Origin: Prorocentrum cordatum
Lineage: Eukaryota > Sar > Dinophyceae > Prorocentrales > Prorocentraceae
DNA length: 64,000 bases
Assembly: GCA_963575745.1 (NCBI GenBank)
Contig: CAUYUJ010008069.1
Coordinates: forward strand, 179,501 to 243,500
Reading direction: 5' to 3'
Under the pieces are notes generated by a model, which made no database searches, had not been told where the DNA came from, and saw nothing but the letters and a program-made list of their open reading frames with translations. Every line of letters begins with the position of its first letter. Positions within the stretch are counted from its first letter, which is position 1. Of this stretch, positions 40,102 to 50,691 are shown piece after piece. Position numbers and translations under genes: made by a program.

Positions 40102-41900
40102 AGGCTCGGGGCTCGGCGAGGCTGCGAGGTAGATGAGAAAAGTGAGGGGGGTGAGGGATGAGGAATGGGGAGGGGGACAGGAGTTGCTGAGTTGCTGGTG
40201 GAGGAGGAGGGGAGGAGGGGGCAAGACGCAAGATGAGCAGGGGAGCAGGGGGGCAGGGAGCAGGGGGCAGCTGGGCAGCTGGTAGCTGGAAGCTGGAAGC
40301 GGAGGGCGGGGGGCGGGAAGCGCGGGGGCGGCGCGCGGGGAGGGGGGGGGGGGGGGGGGGGCATGAGAGTATGAGAGTGCGAGGACGAGAGGCAAGCGGG
40401 GAGGAGCCGAGGAGCCCTTCTCTTCCTTTTCCCTTCTCCAGTCTCCAGTCTCCAGTCTCGAGAACCCCGCCAGAAACTCTACTGCAATTACCTGCTCTCT
40501 CCTGCTCTTGCCCCTTCTCCTCCTCCTCTTTCTCCTCCTTTTGTCTTTTGTATTTTGCCCCTCTCCTCCAGCTGTCCTTTTTCTCCTCCCCCCCCTCCTC
40601 CTCGAGCCTCGAGTCTCGAAAGCTTCGCCGGAAACTTCGCTGCATGTTGCAAGTGCCTTCCCGCTCCTCCTGTCCCTGTCCCCTATCCCCACATCCTTAT
40701 TCCTTATTCCTTATTCACCTTCTCCTTCTCCTGACCATTTTCCCTCCTCCTCCTCTCGCCTCTCGCCTCTCGCTGAGGTCCAGGGGGGGGCCAGCAGAAG
40801 ATCTCGCACAAGACGGCCACAGAGATCGCCTTCGCTCGCCACGTTGGCATGACGCAGTCCCTCGCTAGCAACGCCAGGGGCATCCGGATCGAGAGGGTGA
40901 TTGCGATTCGAAGGCGCGCTGCGGGCTGGGGGCCCGGGCGCCGGGCCGTTTCCCGGGCGGGGGGGGGGGGGGGGGGGGGAAGAGAGGGGGGGGGGGGGGG
41001 GGGGAGGAGGAGGGGGAGGAGGAAGAGGAGGGGGGGGGATGAGGAAGAGGAGGGGGGGGGGGGGGGGGAGGAAGAGAGGAGGAGGAGGAAGAGAGGAAGA
41101 GGAGGAGGAGGAGGTGGAGAGGAGGAGGTGGAGGACGGGGGGGAGGAGGAGGGTAGGAGGGTTGAGGGTTGAGGAGGGAGGAGGAGGGGGAGGAGGAGGG
41201 GAGGAGGAGGAGGAGGGGAGGAGGAGGAGGAGGAGACGAGGAGGAGAGGAGGAGGAGGAGGGGGGAGGACGAGGAGGAGGAGGAGGAGGAGGAGGAGGAG
41301 GAGGAGGAGGAGGAGGAGGAGGAGGGGAGGAGGGGGGGAGGAGGAGGAGGAGGAGGAGGAGGAGGAGGAGGAGGAGGAGGAGGACGAGGGAAGAGGAGGA
41401 GGAGAAGGAGGAGGAGGAAGAGGAGGAGGAGGGAGGAGGACGAGGAGGAGGAGGAGGGAGGAGAAGGAGGAGCAGTGTCCGAGTGTCCTGGAGTCCTGTC
41501 CTGGAGTCCTGGAGCGCCCTGTGCCCTGTGCGCCTGTGCGCCGCAACCCGCGTGGCTAAGAGCTAAGGGCTATGGGCTAATGGCTAAGGGCTAAAGGCTA
41601 AGGGCTAAGGGCGAAGGGCTGAATGGGGGGGGGGAGGAGGAGGAGGAAGGAGGATGGGGAAGGAGGAGAATGAGGGGGGGGCGAGAGGCGAGGGGAGGAG
41701 GAGGAGGAAGGAGGAGGAGGGGCCCCTGGGCCCTGGGCCCTGGGCCCAGGGCCAAGTCCCAAGTCTAAAAGGTCGCGGTGCAACTTGTAAGGGGTCCGGT
41801 CAGCCGGTCAGCCGGTCAGCCATTGAGCTCCTGATCAATGTGCTAATGTGCCCCCCCAAACCCGAAGCCCCCGGGCGGGCGCTCTGGAGGTAAGTTCGTC
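40102..41900. repeat. GGA/G-rich and CTCC-rich low-complexity region
   Basis: CTCC/TTCC-rich 40,410-40,770; G homopolymers at 40,340-40,362 and 40,960-40,979; a ~520-bp GGA-type tract at 40,980-41,475; AGGGCTAA repeats at 41,560-41,615; CAGCCGGT repeats at 41,795-41,820. All long frames are repeat artefacts. Confidence 0.85.
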
Positions 41901-41920
41901 ACCGCAATGATGCGCTCCAG

Positions 41921-42412
41921 CGCGTTCTGCAGCCGGTGGCCGCTCTGCGGACGCTGGCGTTGTCGATGCACTTGAAGCGGGGCGAGGCCCAGCAGCACAT
42001 CACCTGCTTCTTGGAGACCATCGGCGATGATGAAGCGCCAGTCAGCGATGCTGGAGCACCAATTGTTGTCGATGCTGGAGCTGCTGGAGCACCCGTGGTC
42101 CGTGGTCGATGATGGAGCACCAATGGTTGGCGACGACGACGTTGGCGTTGACGGGCCGGGTGTTTCAGTAGATCAGGTTGCGCAAGTGATGGGCGCCATC
42201 GCTTACATCAAAACTAACAACATGGCCGCGCCGATTCCGTGGGCCACGTTCCCAACGATGTTAGAACGCACGTCAGCAGAGAATATATGGTCAGCCCTTT
42301 CCATGCGCAGCCCCCTTGATATCAGTGGCATGCAGCTGCCTGCCGAATCAGTGGTGAAATGGATATGGTTCATAACTATTGCGGATCAAGCTTCTTCCAA
42401 CAGGCGATTTCA
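41921..42412 (+). CDS. Exon A of a multi-exon dinoflagellate gene
   Basis: Coding block in two frames: RVLQPVAALRTLALSMHLKR, GEAQQHITCFLETIGDDEAP, then, after a shift near 42,105 inside a GATGCTGGAGCACCA repeat, VMGAIAYIKTNNMAAPIPWA, FPTMLERTSAENIWSAL, KWIWFITIADQASSNRRF. The style (F-P-x-M/L...D-x-x-S-S-N-R-R) matches the N-terminal half of a large family I know from dinoflagellate assemblies; its function is unknown. Upstream AG sites at 41,919 and 41,932 could be acceptors. The 3' end is probably near the GC after CGATTTCAG (about 42,412), since G-rich intron-like DNA follows. Confidence 0.5.
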
Positions 42413-43631
42413 GGCGCCCGGGCATGGGGCGTGGGTGGGTGGGGGGGGGGGGAGGCATTGGGCGTGGGCCAATCAAGGTTCAAAGTTCAAAGTGGTCAGT
42501 GGTCAGTTGCACCAGGCTTCGGGCTTCCATGCTTCCAGGTTCGTGGTCAGTGGTCACTGGGCCAGCGGGGCCGGGGGGCCAGTGGAGTCGGGGGCCAGGG
42601 GCCAGGGGGGCGCGGGGGAAGGAGGAGGAGGGGGAGGAGGGAACAGGAGGAGAGGGAGGAGGAGGAGGAGCGAGGAGTGAGGAGCGAGGGGGGATTAAAG
42701 ATACAGGGGAGAAGGGGCGATGAGCAGGGAGAGGGAAAATAGCAAACGACCAACGAAGAGGGGGGACCGCGACGTAATAATCTAAGAAGATAAGAAATAA
42801 GAAGAGAGGAGCGGGAGGTGGATGGGGGGTTAGCGATTAGCGACCAACGACGAGCGATTGGCAACTAGCAATTAGCAGGACTACAGACTACGAACTACGA
42901 GGAGGAAAACGGAAAACGAGGGGGGATTGAAGGCCACGGGGGGGCGACGAGCAAAAAGCCAGGAGCCAGAAGCGAACGGCGTGCACAGAAGAACATGATC
43001 ATTCCATTACTCAAAACTTAAGCGGCCCTCGGCCCCTGGCCCCTGGCCACCGCCCCCCTCTTGGGCTCTCGGGAGCTTTGGGGCGTTATAGGTTAGAGGT
43101 TAGAGGCTAGAGGTTAGAGGTTAGAGCTCTCATAGCTCCGAGCTCAGGGCTCAGGGCGTCAGGGCGTCGAGCGCGGGGCTGCCTGCGGCCCGCGGCGGCC
43201 CGCTCCTCCTCTCCTCGTGCACTCCTCGCATGTCCCTCCTTGCTCCTTGCTCTTCGCTCTTCGCCCTTCTCCACGTTCCACATCCTCCCCCATTATTTTC
43301 CCTCTTCCCCTCCTCCTCCATCTCCTCCTCCTGCTCTGCTCTGCCCTCATCGCCTGTCCTACGTCCTACCTCCTACCTCCTACCTCCTACCGCCCCACCT
43401 CCTGCTCCCTACTCCCTACTCTCTACTCCCTGCTCTCAGCTCTCAGCTTTCAGCTCTCAACTCTGGACTCCAGAGGCCAACGCCCCCTGGGCACTCAGCT
43501 CCGGGCCCCAGCCCCTAGCCCCTAGCCCCTAGCCCCCAGCCCAGGCGCACATGGAATCCCTGCTGCTGGCGCGGCGAGCTCATGTACTGATTGCGTCTTT
43601 CCCGTGTATGGTTCATATTCTTCACCGATAG

Positions 43632-43756
43632 GTGGTGCCACTGTTGAAGCAGGATGACATCAACACGAAGCTTTGCAGGGCTGCCCACATCTTCGACGTG
43701 TCGTCCTACTGGACTAAGTTGCTGAGCTCGACCATGAGAATCCTTGCCAAAGACGT
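43632..43756 (+). CDS. Exon B of the multi-exon gene
   Basis: Starts directly after ACCGATAG: VVPLLKQDDINTKLCRAAHI, FDVSSYWTKLLSSTMRILAK, ending at GAC|GTGATT. The AG|G acceptor and GT donor are both plausible for dinoflagellate introns. It is flanked on both sides by low-complexity DNA (43,080-43,540 CTCC/TAGAGGT repeats; 44,090-44,255 GGGATT and GAGAG repeats), which fits introns. Confidence 0.5.
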
Positions 43757-44257
43757 GATTGCCGGGCGCCCAGCTGCCCAATTTCGCAGCTTCGCGCTAC
43801 GCGCTTCCCGCTACCCGCTACCCCAGGGCCCAGGGCGCGTTGCAATCGCCCCTCCCGCTTCTTCTCACAATCTCTGCTCCGAGCAAGCCGCTGACGCGCT
43901 CGCGCGCTAACCGCTAACACCCCGCACTCCCCTTTTTGTTTGAGTGTGTCTGAGTATGATGAGATCTGAGATTGATTGGTCTTCGGGAACTCCACGGCGA
44001 GCACGCGCGCAACGCCACTTTGCTATTTTGATCGGTTGCAGGCGGCAAGCGGCACGGCGGGGGCGGCGCGGCGGGGGGGCATGGGCGCAGGGGGCAGGGG
44101 CGGGGGGAGGGGAGAGAGGAGGGGGGATGGGGAATGGGGGATTGGGGATTGGGGATTGGGGATTGGGGGAGGAGAGAGGAGAGAGGTGGAAAGGAGGGGG
44201 GATGCGGATGGGGAAAGGGGAAAGGGGGAGAGGAGAGAGGAGAGAGGAGAGAGGAGG

Positions 44258-44757
44258 GAGATTTGCGGAGTTGCTGGAAACTTGCAAGGTCGTGCACAAC
44301 CGTTCTCGGCCAGGCAGGCACCTGACCGTAGCGGAGCAGCTCCTGCGAATGACCTGGTGCAATTCGTTGCCGGACGAACTCTTGTCGAAAGGCCGGAAGA
44401 GACTCAGAGATGAGGTGCTGGGGCACTTCGTGGGGAACTGGGCGTCGTCGCAAATCTTGTACCACTGCAAGACCCCCAATTGCCCAGGCGGCCCTGGGTG
44501 CCGCAAGAGGGCGGTTGCTCACTCAAAAAAGTTGGTCACCAAATTATTGTTCTCGCGGCGGGCAGCGACGCCGTCGGCGTCGCGGTGGTGGAAATGCATG
44601 CCGATCATCCGCATCACCGCGCTGGGCGTTGGCTTCCACCATATTTGGCCCCGCGCGTCCCCACAGAGAGACGGCGGCGGCGATGGCAATGCAAACCTGG
44701 GCCTCGACGCCAACAATGACGACCACTGGCACGTCATCCACAACTTTCGGACCCAGA
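44258..44757 (+). CDS. Exon C of the multi-exon gene
   Basis: Clear coding block: FAELLETCKVVHNRSRPGRH, LTVAEQLLRMTWCNSLPDEL, LSKGRKRLRDEVLGHFVGNW, then a Cys/His cluster LYHCKTPNCPGGPGCRKRA (H-x-C-x5-C-x5-C), LVTKLLFSRRAATPSASRWW and NDDHWHVIHNFRTQKTWECQ. These blocks in this order are typical of the family. The cluster may bind zinc (inference). The 3' limit is uncertain: TTCGGACCCAGAAGAC|GTGGGA or a few codons later. Confidence 0.65.
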
Positions 44758-45149
44758 AGACGTGGGAGTGCCAGGCTGAGGAGCTTAGGATTGGCCTGTT
44801 AGCTGTTAGCTGCTGCGCTCTCCTCTCGGCAGCTCAGCGCTCAGCGCCCAGGCGCTGGGGCTCAGCACTCAGCAGCTCGGCGTGCAAATCGACCGCGTCC
44901 AACATCCAACATCCTCTGGCCTCTAGTCTCGAGTCTCTAGTCGATCGTCGATCGCTCGACGCTCGACGAGTGCTGTCTTGCATTTGGTTTATGGGGGTCT
45001 TGTGTCTTGATATTTGGTCGTGCTTTCTCACTCCCCAGCTTTCCGAGCGATTGTTGATTGCTGGTCGTATTCTCAATTCGACACTTGGAAAATCAATAAT
45101 CAATCGGCGAAATGAGATTATACGTTCGAGTAGAGATCAGTCCGTGTGA

Positions 45150-46004
45150 ATCGGATAAACGGATGTGGTCGGCGATGTGATCCGATGCGGTGCTCAGTTC
45201 TTGTTGACGCGCTGATCGCTGCCTCTGAGATTCCAAGGTTCCTGCTGGCGGGGGCCACATGCAGATCGCCGCTGCTCGTCCTGCGCAGCGTGGGGTTCGC
45301 TCAACACGTCATGGCCTGGATTATGTCCCGGGACGGGCTGAGAGCGAAACAGAAACGGAGGGATACTGACATGCCGAGGCTCCCCGAAAGCGAGGTTCCA
45401 AAATCAAAACTAGAATCGATGCTCGAGTTCTTTGACCCGGCTCGATCACCAGCGTGGAAGGCGTTGGCTGACGGCGGCGCCACGCTACAGCCTGAGGGTA
45501 GCGCCTACTGGGATAGCGTCATGGAGTTCAACAGAGCTGGTCACAAAGTTGGGATCACCAAAATATGGCAGAGTCTATTGCCTGCCCTGGCCCACCTGTT
45601 GTTGAAGACGTGCGCTGGTTCTCTCCGATATCCGTGGAGGTCGATCTTGACTTTGAGCCCCGACGTGGAGCTCCAGCAGCGGATTGCTCGAGATTTCTAT
45701 GACTTGAGCCCCTGCTGTCTGCTGATGTGGCAGACAGACTTGTCCACGTTCGACAGGGAGGTCGGGCACTCCCAGACCCGAGCGCATATCGATCCAGCCA
45801 ACGGTAGGACGCCCAGCTGTGAAAATGCATGCGTCGCTCGCTTCGGGAAAGAGGCGTGGCAACAAATCAAGCATTTGAAGAGCTCCTCGCAGACAACCCC
45901 TGCCCCGCCCAAGAGGGGGCGGCGCCCCCGCGATGATCGTGTCAAACGGAATCGCTACTGCGGTTGGAATGCTTACGTGGAATATCATAAAGGCATGGGG
46001 CATG
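45150..46004 (+). CDS. Exon D of the multi-exon gene, first half of HMG box
   Basis: Continuous frame: LRSVGFAQHVMAWIMSRD, KSKLESMLEFFDPARSPAWK, GITKIWQSLLPALAHLLLKT, QRIARDFYDLSPCCL, then a Cys-containing stretch (NGRTPSCENACVARFGKEAW) and a basic tail RGRRPRDDRVKRNRYCGWNA, YVEYHKGMGHG. The last 17 residues look like the start of an HMG box (basic, then a W/Y-rich first helix). The frame stops a few codons later unless spliced. A GC donor at 46,005 preserves the frame into exon E. The 5' limit is approximate. Confidence 0.65.
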
Positions 46005-46642
46005 GCTGGTGAGGGAGTGGACGCAGCGAAAGAGATCAAGAGAGGAGGTTCTCCTGGGATCGGAAATCTCTTTGCTCCTGCCGCCTGCCGCCCCTGGGCC
46101 CCCCAGGGCCCCAGGGCCAAGGGCCCAGGGCACCAGGGCGCCAGGAGGGGGGCGGAGGAAGGCAGGAATAAAGAATGAGGAAGGAGGGGGGGGGGGGGGG
46201 GGCGGGAGGGCCCAGGGCCCCGGGGCCCAGGACCCAGGAGAGAGGAGCGAGGGTCGCAAGATCGCAGGATTGGGGATTGGGAGTCGCAAGAAAACAGCTG
46301 GCCACTAGCGACTAGCGATAGGGCGATAGGGCAAGAGGGCAAGAGGCAAGAGGCAAGGCAAGAGGCAAGATGGGGGGGCGGCGGGAAGCGGGGGGCAGGG
46401 AAGGGGGGAGGGATGATAGGGGGGAGGGGATGGGGGAGAAGCGAGAAGCGAAAAGGGGGGAGAGGAGGGGGGTGGGAGCGTTTTGGCGAGGGCGGATGGG
46501 GCAGAGGGCAGAGGGCAGATGGCAGAGTGGCAGCTCGCAAAGGATGGGGAAGAGGGAAGAGGGAAGAGGGGGAGGAGGAGGAGGATTTCGGTTTTCTGGT
46601 GCCCGGACCTGCCAACTGCCAGCCGCCTGCCCGCTGCCCGAG
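46005..46642 (+). other. Candidate GC-AG intron splitting the HMG box
   Basis: CATG|GCTGGTGAG at the left and CCCGAG|GTTTCC at the right. A phase-1 join gives MGHG-FLRKVAGMW. The nearby GT (46,009) would put exon E out of frame. GC donors and AG|G acceptors are known in dinoflagellates. The interior is G-rich: a run of about 19 G at 46,184-46,202, GGCAAGA repeats at 46,330-46,370, and GGGCCCAGGGC palindromes. Confidence 0.5.
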
Positions 46643-46830
46643 GTTTCCTGCGCAAGGTCGCCGGGATGTGGAAGAACGAGTCGCAGGAGGAGAGGGGCAG
46701 GTTCGACCAGTTGGCCTTGCTTGAGAAAGCGGACAGGAATGCCAACCGGATGGATGTTCTAGATGCGTCTGACACAGGAGCGTCTGACTGCGGCAACGAC
46801 GTCGAGGGGGAGGCGGCCCGCTGGACCTGA
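46643..46830 (+). CDS. Exon E, second half of HMG box
   Basis: FLRKVAGMWKNESQEERGRF, then DQLALLEKADRNANRM. This aligns with the W-x-x-x-S-x-E-E-(K/R)-x-x-(Y/F)-x-x-x-A core and last helix of HMG boxes. Together with the end of exon D it gives a compact HMG-like domain, suggesting DNA binding. The acidic SDTGASDCGNDVEGEAARW follows; TGA at 46,828 ends the frame unless a donor lies just before it. Confidence 0.6.
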
Positions 46831-47194
46831 GAAACTTCCACTTCCATCGGCCAAGTGCATGATTGGATGCGTGGCGCGTGGAGTGTGGAGGTGAGGCGAG
46901 GCAACTGGGCAATTGGAAACTGGCAGGGATGGGCGATGCGCGGGAGGGAGTAGGGAGTAGGGAGTAGGGAGTGGGGGTTGGAGATAACCAGACGACTGAT
47001 CGACTTGTCATCTTGTATCTTGTCAATTGCCAGTTGCCCAGTTGCCTCAGACGCTGACCTCGCAACTGTGAGACCATGAGTTCCAACAGTATTCCCTCGG
47101 GACTCAGCACTCAGCGACTCAGCACTCGGCACTCCACACACAACAACCATTGGATATTGGAAGTGAAGTTTCGGTGTCCCGGGTTGGTCGTGAC
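46831..47194. other. Intron-like DNA
   Basis: Includes four GGGAGTA heptamers (46,946-46,976) and short ACTCAGC repeats (47,100-47,130). No coding block is recognised. Confidence 0.45.
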
Positions 47195-47569
47195 AGGTGG
47201 CGATGCTTGGGCACTGGGAGATCGGCTGCGCCACCTCTCCACTGCGGGCGGACTTGATGGCCTCGCCGGCTGCCGCGCCTGAGCTGCACTCAGAGATGCA
47301 GACTTGGCTCGCTGGACTCTTGCAGCGGGTGCCCCATGTCGAGGGCATGCTTCCAAAACGCGTTCACTACGATGCCGCCTGCGACGGCTATCTCTGCAGT
47401 TCGAAACTTACCGAGGGGACGACGCTGGCGGAGAGCTTCAGCGAGCTACACAAAACGTCTGATGTCACTTCTGCGTTTCTGATGAAGCTCGAGCCAGCAG
47501 GAGCAGGTCCAACTCTGGTTCGGGCTGCGATGGTCGCTTTACGCCAACACTGCCATGCGCTTAGCGCTT
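47195..47569 (+). CDS. Exon F of the multi-exon gene
   Basis: Frame with HWEIGCATSPLRADLMASPA, MQTWLAGLLQRVPHVEGMLP, VHYDAACDGYLCSSKLTEGT, LVRAAMVALRQHCHA. I recall this block as following the HMG-like region in the same family. The first codons may be intronic; AG sites near 47,190-47,260 are candidates. GCTTAG/GCTCAG repeats right after 47,560 mark the next intron. Confidence 0.5.
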
Positions 47570-47655
47570 AGCTGCTCAGTGCTCAGCTGCTCAGCTGAAC
47601 GCTGAATAGCAGAAATCTAGATTCGGGGAGCACCGAGGATCCGATCATATTGCAG

Positions 47656-48440
47656 CTTCGTTTGTGGGACCGAGACAGATACACACAATATTTATTACAA
47701 CCACACTCATGCGTGGGCACAGGACCTTCCCGTGTGCACTGCAGAGCACTTCTTCAAGAAGCTGTTGCGGTTTCTCGACCCCGAGTCTGTGCAGGGTACC
47801 ACTACGGGGATCTCCCAGTGGATCTCCAAGGTATACCAGCACTTTCTGCTGGAGGCCATGCAAGAGCTGACCAAATTCAACAAGGTCTCCATTAATGCTC
47901 ATTATCCTGCCCTCACAGCGCTCCGATCCTTCTACAAAGAATGTGAGGATCAGCACGGATCCCCAGGATTCCTTCTTTGGGAGGAGCCGGTGGCAACACC
48001 TGCTGCGCTTGACCAGGATGAGCCAGGCGCTGCCATGCCCGACGCTCCCGTCGAGATACCCCAGGACCCAGGCCGCGTTGCTTCGGCAGCACTAGATCAG
48101 GAAACGATGGTGCAGGTCCTGGCACAGCAGAAGAAGCTCGACCGCAACGAGGGTGACAACGAGACTACCCTCCAGGCCGAAGCTGCGCGCGTCCGCCCAG
48201 AGCTGGCCAAGACTTGCGGGAGCCCTGATGTATCGGATATCCGACCGACCGAATGCGCTGGATTACCCGGCGATCGATTGTCGCTCACTGAGATCGAGGG
48301 GATCGGCCGGTCGGTCGCTTCCTGTGCCACCGCCGAGCTTAATCGAGACGCGATGAACTTACTCGGTCATTATCTTGCTTCTGCTTCTGAGGCCGGTGGC
48401 AACACCCGCTGGGGCACCCTTGGGGATCTCGTTTCGAGCG
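47656..48440 (+). CDS. Exon G of the multi-exon gene
   Basis: After CATATTGCAG: THAWAQDLPVCTAEHFFKKL, LRFLDPESVQG, SKVYQHFLLEAMQELTKFNK, LTALRSFYKECEDQHG, an Ala/Pro/Asp-rich linker, then MVQVLAQQKKLDRN and IEGIGRSVASCATAELNRDA. The middle (47,730-47,960) is the most protein-like. The motif GGTGGCAACACCYGCTG occurs twice inside it (47,989 and 48,395). The frame then stays open but becomes implausible after about 48,440, where the next frame takes over. Confidence 0.5.
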
Positions 48441-48444
48441 GGGC

Positions 48445-49227
48445 CCCTGAGACGCTCCAGCATGACATCCCTCGACGCAGCAATTGCAGTCGCTTCCTAT
48501 CCCTGGGGATTGTTACCGCCAATGGCGCTCTATGTGACATATGCTGGCAATGCAGCACCTCTGCGGGTGCAGCAGGAGTTGGCGGCGCTGAGGCTGCCGA
48601 CCTTGCGTGCCTGCAGGAGCTCAACAGCTCAACCAGTGGATCAGGACCAACCTGTCCCACAACGAGGTGGTCCGCCTCATCGCAGAGGGCGCGAAGATCT
48701 ACTTCGGGGGACAGCGTTCGGCCATCAGTGGGCAGCGTAATAAATTGAGGATAATGGCGAAGAAGGCCGAGGAGAGGTACAATCGGTGGTGCGATGCGGG
48801 TTGCCCACCTGCCCGCTATTGCCGGCTCGTGGGAGAGCCTGACGACAACCGCCCATTGTACCACCCCTACCGTAACGTCCTTCAGCGCTTCCTCACGGAA
48901 TCTCGATTCCACCACCAAATTACGGGAGCCCGTGCGGCTATCGGCAAGGTGCCCTGGACCGAGGACGACATGTTTGAGGCTTGCAATATTCATTATCGCA
49001 GCCAGACACTTGGCCTCGCCAGTCGCAGGAATTGGTGGTTGAACGAGGGCAGGATGGACAGACGCACCAGGCAAGAACGCGGTCTGGTCACGATTGCCGT
49101 TCCCCGTGGGGACGGCACTTATGACCGGACCACGCGTCGTAATCTTGCCAAGGCTGCCTCTGTCGGACCTGCCTTTTTGATCAAAAGGCCATGGGGGGAA
49201 GGGTTCAGGGGTAGGAACCGATCCTGA
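48445..49227 (+). CDS. Exon H / 3' end of the multi-exon gene
   Basis: Two frames: MTSLDAAIAVASYPWGLLPP, MALYVTYAGNAAPLRVQQEL (from ATG 48,462), then a shift near 48,610 to LNQWIRTNLSHNEVVRLIAE, GAKIYFGGQRSAISGQRNKL, EERYNRWCDAGCPPARYC, VLQRFLTESRFHHQITGARA, WTEDDMFEACNIHYRSQTL, RRNWWLNEGRMDRRTRQERG, ending at TGA 49,225. The second part is rich in Trp, Tyr and Arg and clearly coding-like, but I do not know a domain. It could belong to the upstream gene or stand alone from the ATG at 48,607. Confidence 0.55.
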
Positions 49228-49266
49228 TAGCACCCCCCACACACACAGACCTTTACACGCGATGCC

Positions 49267-49722
49267 ATGGCGCCGCCGCCTCGCGCTGACCCTGGCGCCG
49301 CTGCTGGTGCCCGCGCCACCGGCGCGCTGGCAGCGATGCCCGCTGGGCCGCGCGGCGACGCCGCTGCCGCGCCACGCCCGAGCGGATGGCAGCCGGCTGG
49401 CGGCAGCGCTGGCGCCCGCGCCCCAGTGGCGCCCTCGCGGACCAAGCGGGCGCGCACTGCCGCCGACGAGTACGCCGCATACTGGCGCCACAACCTCGAG
49501 GGCAGCGAGTGGGGCCCCAGGTGCTGGAGCTACCACAACAACTGCTGGATGTACATTGCGGAGAACAGCGATGAGTTCGCGTACATCCGCGATTTGCAAT
49601 ACAATCATCGATTCTACAACTGGCACGCGCGGACCGCGTGGGATGCATATAAAACGAGCTTCACTGGCATTGACGGCCATCGTGTTTGGGCCAGTGAGTT
49701 CTACCCGCGCGGCAGCACCTAG
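49267..49722 (+). CDS. 151-residue hypothetical protein
   Basis: ATG in CCATGG at 49,267. The first ~60 residues are Ala/Pro/Gly-rich and basic (PSRTKRARTAADEY). The last ~85 are compact and aromatic: AAYWRHNLEGSEWGPRCW, SYHNNCWMYIAENSDEFAYI, RDLQYNHRFYNWHARTAWDA, FTGIDGHRVWASEFYPRG. Codon use differs sharply from the low-complexity frames nearby. It lies 40 bp after the preceding stop, separated by an ACACACACA tract. It may be an independent gene or a last exon. No family is recognised. Confidence 0.5.
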   Translation: MAPPPRADPGAAAGARATGALAAMPAGPRGDAAAAPRPSGWQPAGGSAGARAPVAPSRTKRARTAADEYAAYWRHNLEGSEWGPRCWSYHNNCWMYIAENSDEFAYIRDLQYNHRFYNWHARTAWDAYKTSFTGIDGHRVWASEFYPRGST

Positions 49723-50690
49723 TGATGTCGACCGCAAGGCCCACTGCTCGAGTTTGCCTGAACTTAGTCTTTACAGAGTTCGCCTCGAGCAGTAAAAAAC
49801 ACAACCTCTTAGCCACTTCACTATCTAGGAAAAGTGGCTTCTCATACACATTTTGGTGATGTCCGAGGCGCGCTCCTTAGGGGCCTTGCCGAAGCGACTC
49901 ACCCGACGCATGACTTGATTATGTAACTTCTCGTGTTCTGCAACGCGACGCTGAATTTATTTTGATCGCGTGAATCCTCTGTGCGACAGCTTCCGTAGTA
50001 CAGATGACGGAGCTTTGAGTATGATAATATACTTAGCTTTTGCTTGATGCTGGTGGCAACACCCGCTGTGTCCTTCCTGTGCTAACGAGGCTGGGCGCAG
50101 CGGTTTTTGATGTTGTTCTAGTTTGCTCAGATCCTCTTGCTCCGCTCATCCGCGCCCCAGTCCTCTCCTCCCTCGAGTGCCGAAGCGTTTTGGGGGGGCG
50201 CGCCGAGGGGCGCCAAAGCGTGTTCGGAAAGGATTATGGACACTTGGATGCTCCTTCGCTCCTTACCTTGCCCGTTCGCACCACGCAGAGGCGCCGCATA
50301 CTTTTGCGCCCTGCTGGTGTATTCGGGACGCGTGCGCTTTGAGGAGTAAGAGGGTGACAGGTTCTTTTTTCCTTTTCCCGAGTCCTGCCCGCGCGGGCGG
50401 GATTCGGGACGGGGGGTGTGAAAGGAACCCGTCTCATACCCTCATCTCTACTCGTCGCTCGCCCTTTTGCCTGCCCTATCGGCTCAGGCACTGGGAGAGA
50501 CCAGGGCGCTGGTCGCACAGGGGGAAAAGATCCCTACCTTTCCCTCCTTCCTCTACCTACGGGTCAGGGGTTCCGTGCCTTTGTACTCTAACCCCATGCG
50601 CAGTTCCCAGGACAGCGAAGAGCACGACTACCTGCGCGCCCGCCTGCGCGCGAGGAGAAAGCGCCAGCGGGAAGTGGGGGGTGGATCGAC
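49723..50690. other. No recognisable gene
   Basis: A less GC-rich stretch (49,780-50,040) is followed by GC-rich DNA. GGTGGCAACACCCGCTG (50,052-50,068) repeats a motif present at 47,989 and 48,395. No LTR could be identified for the Copia-type element that follows. Confidence 0.5.
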
Positions 50691-50691
50691 C

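Noticed and set aside
40704-41566. Poly-Ser/Leu/Pro and Gly/Glu/Arg ORFs
   Set aside because: GGA-type microsatellite and homopolymer G.
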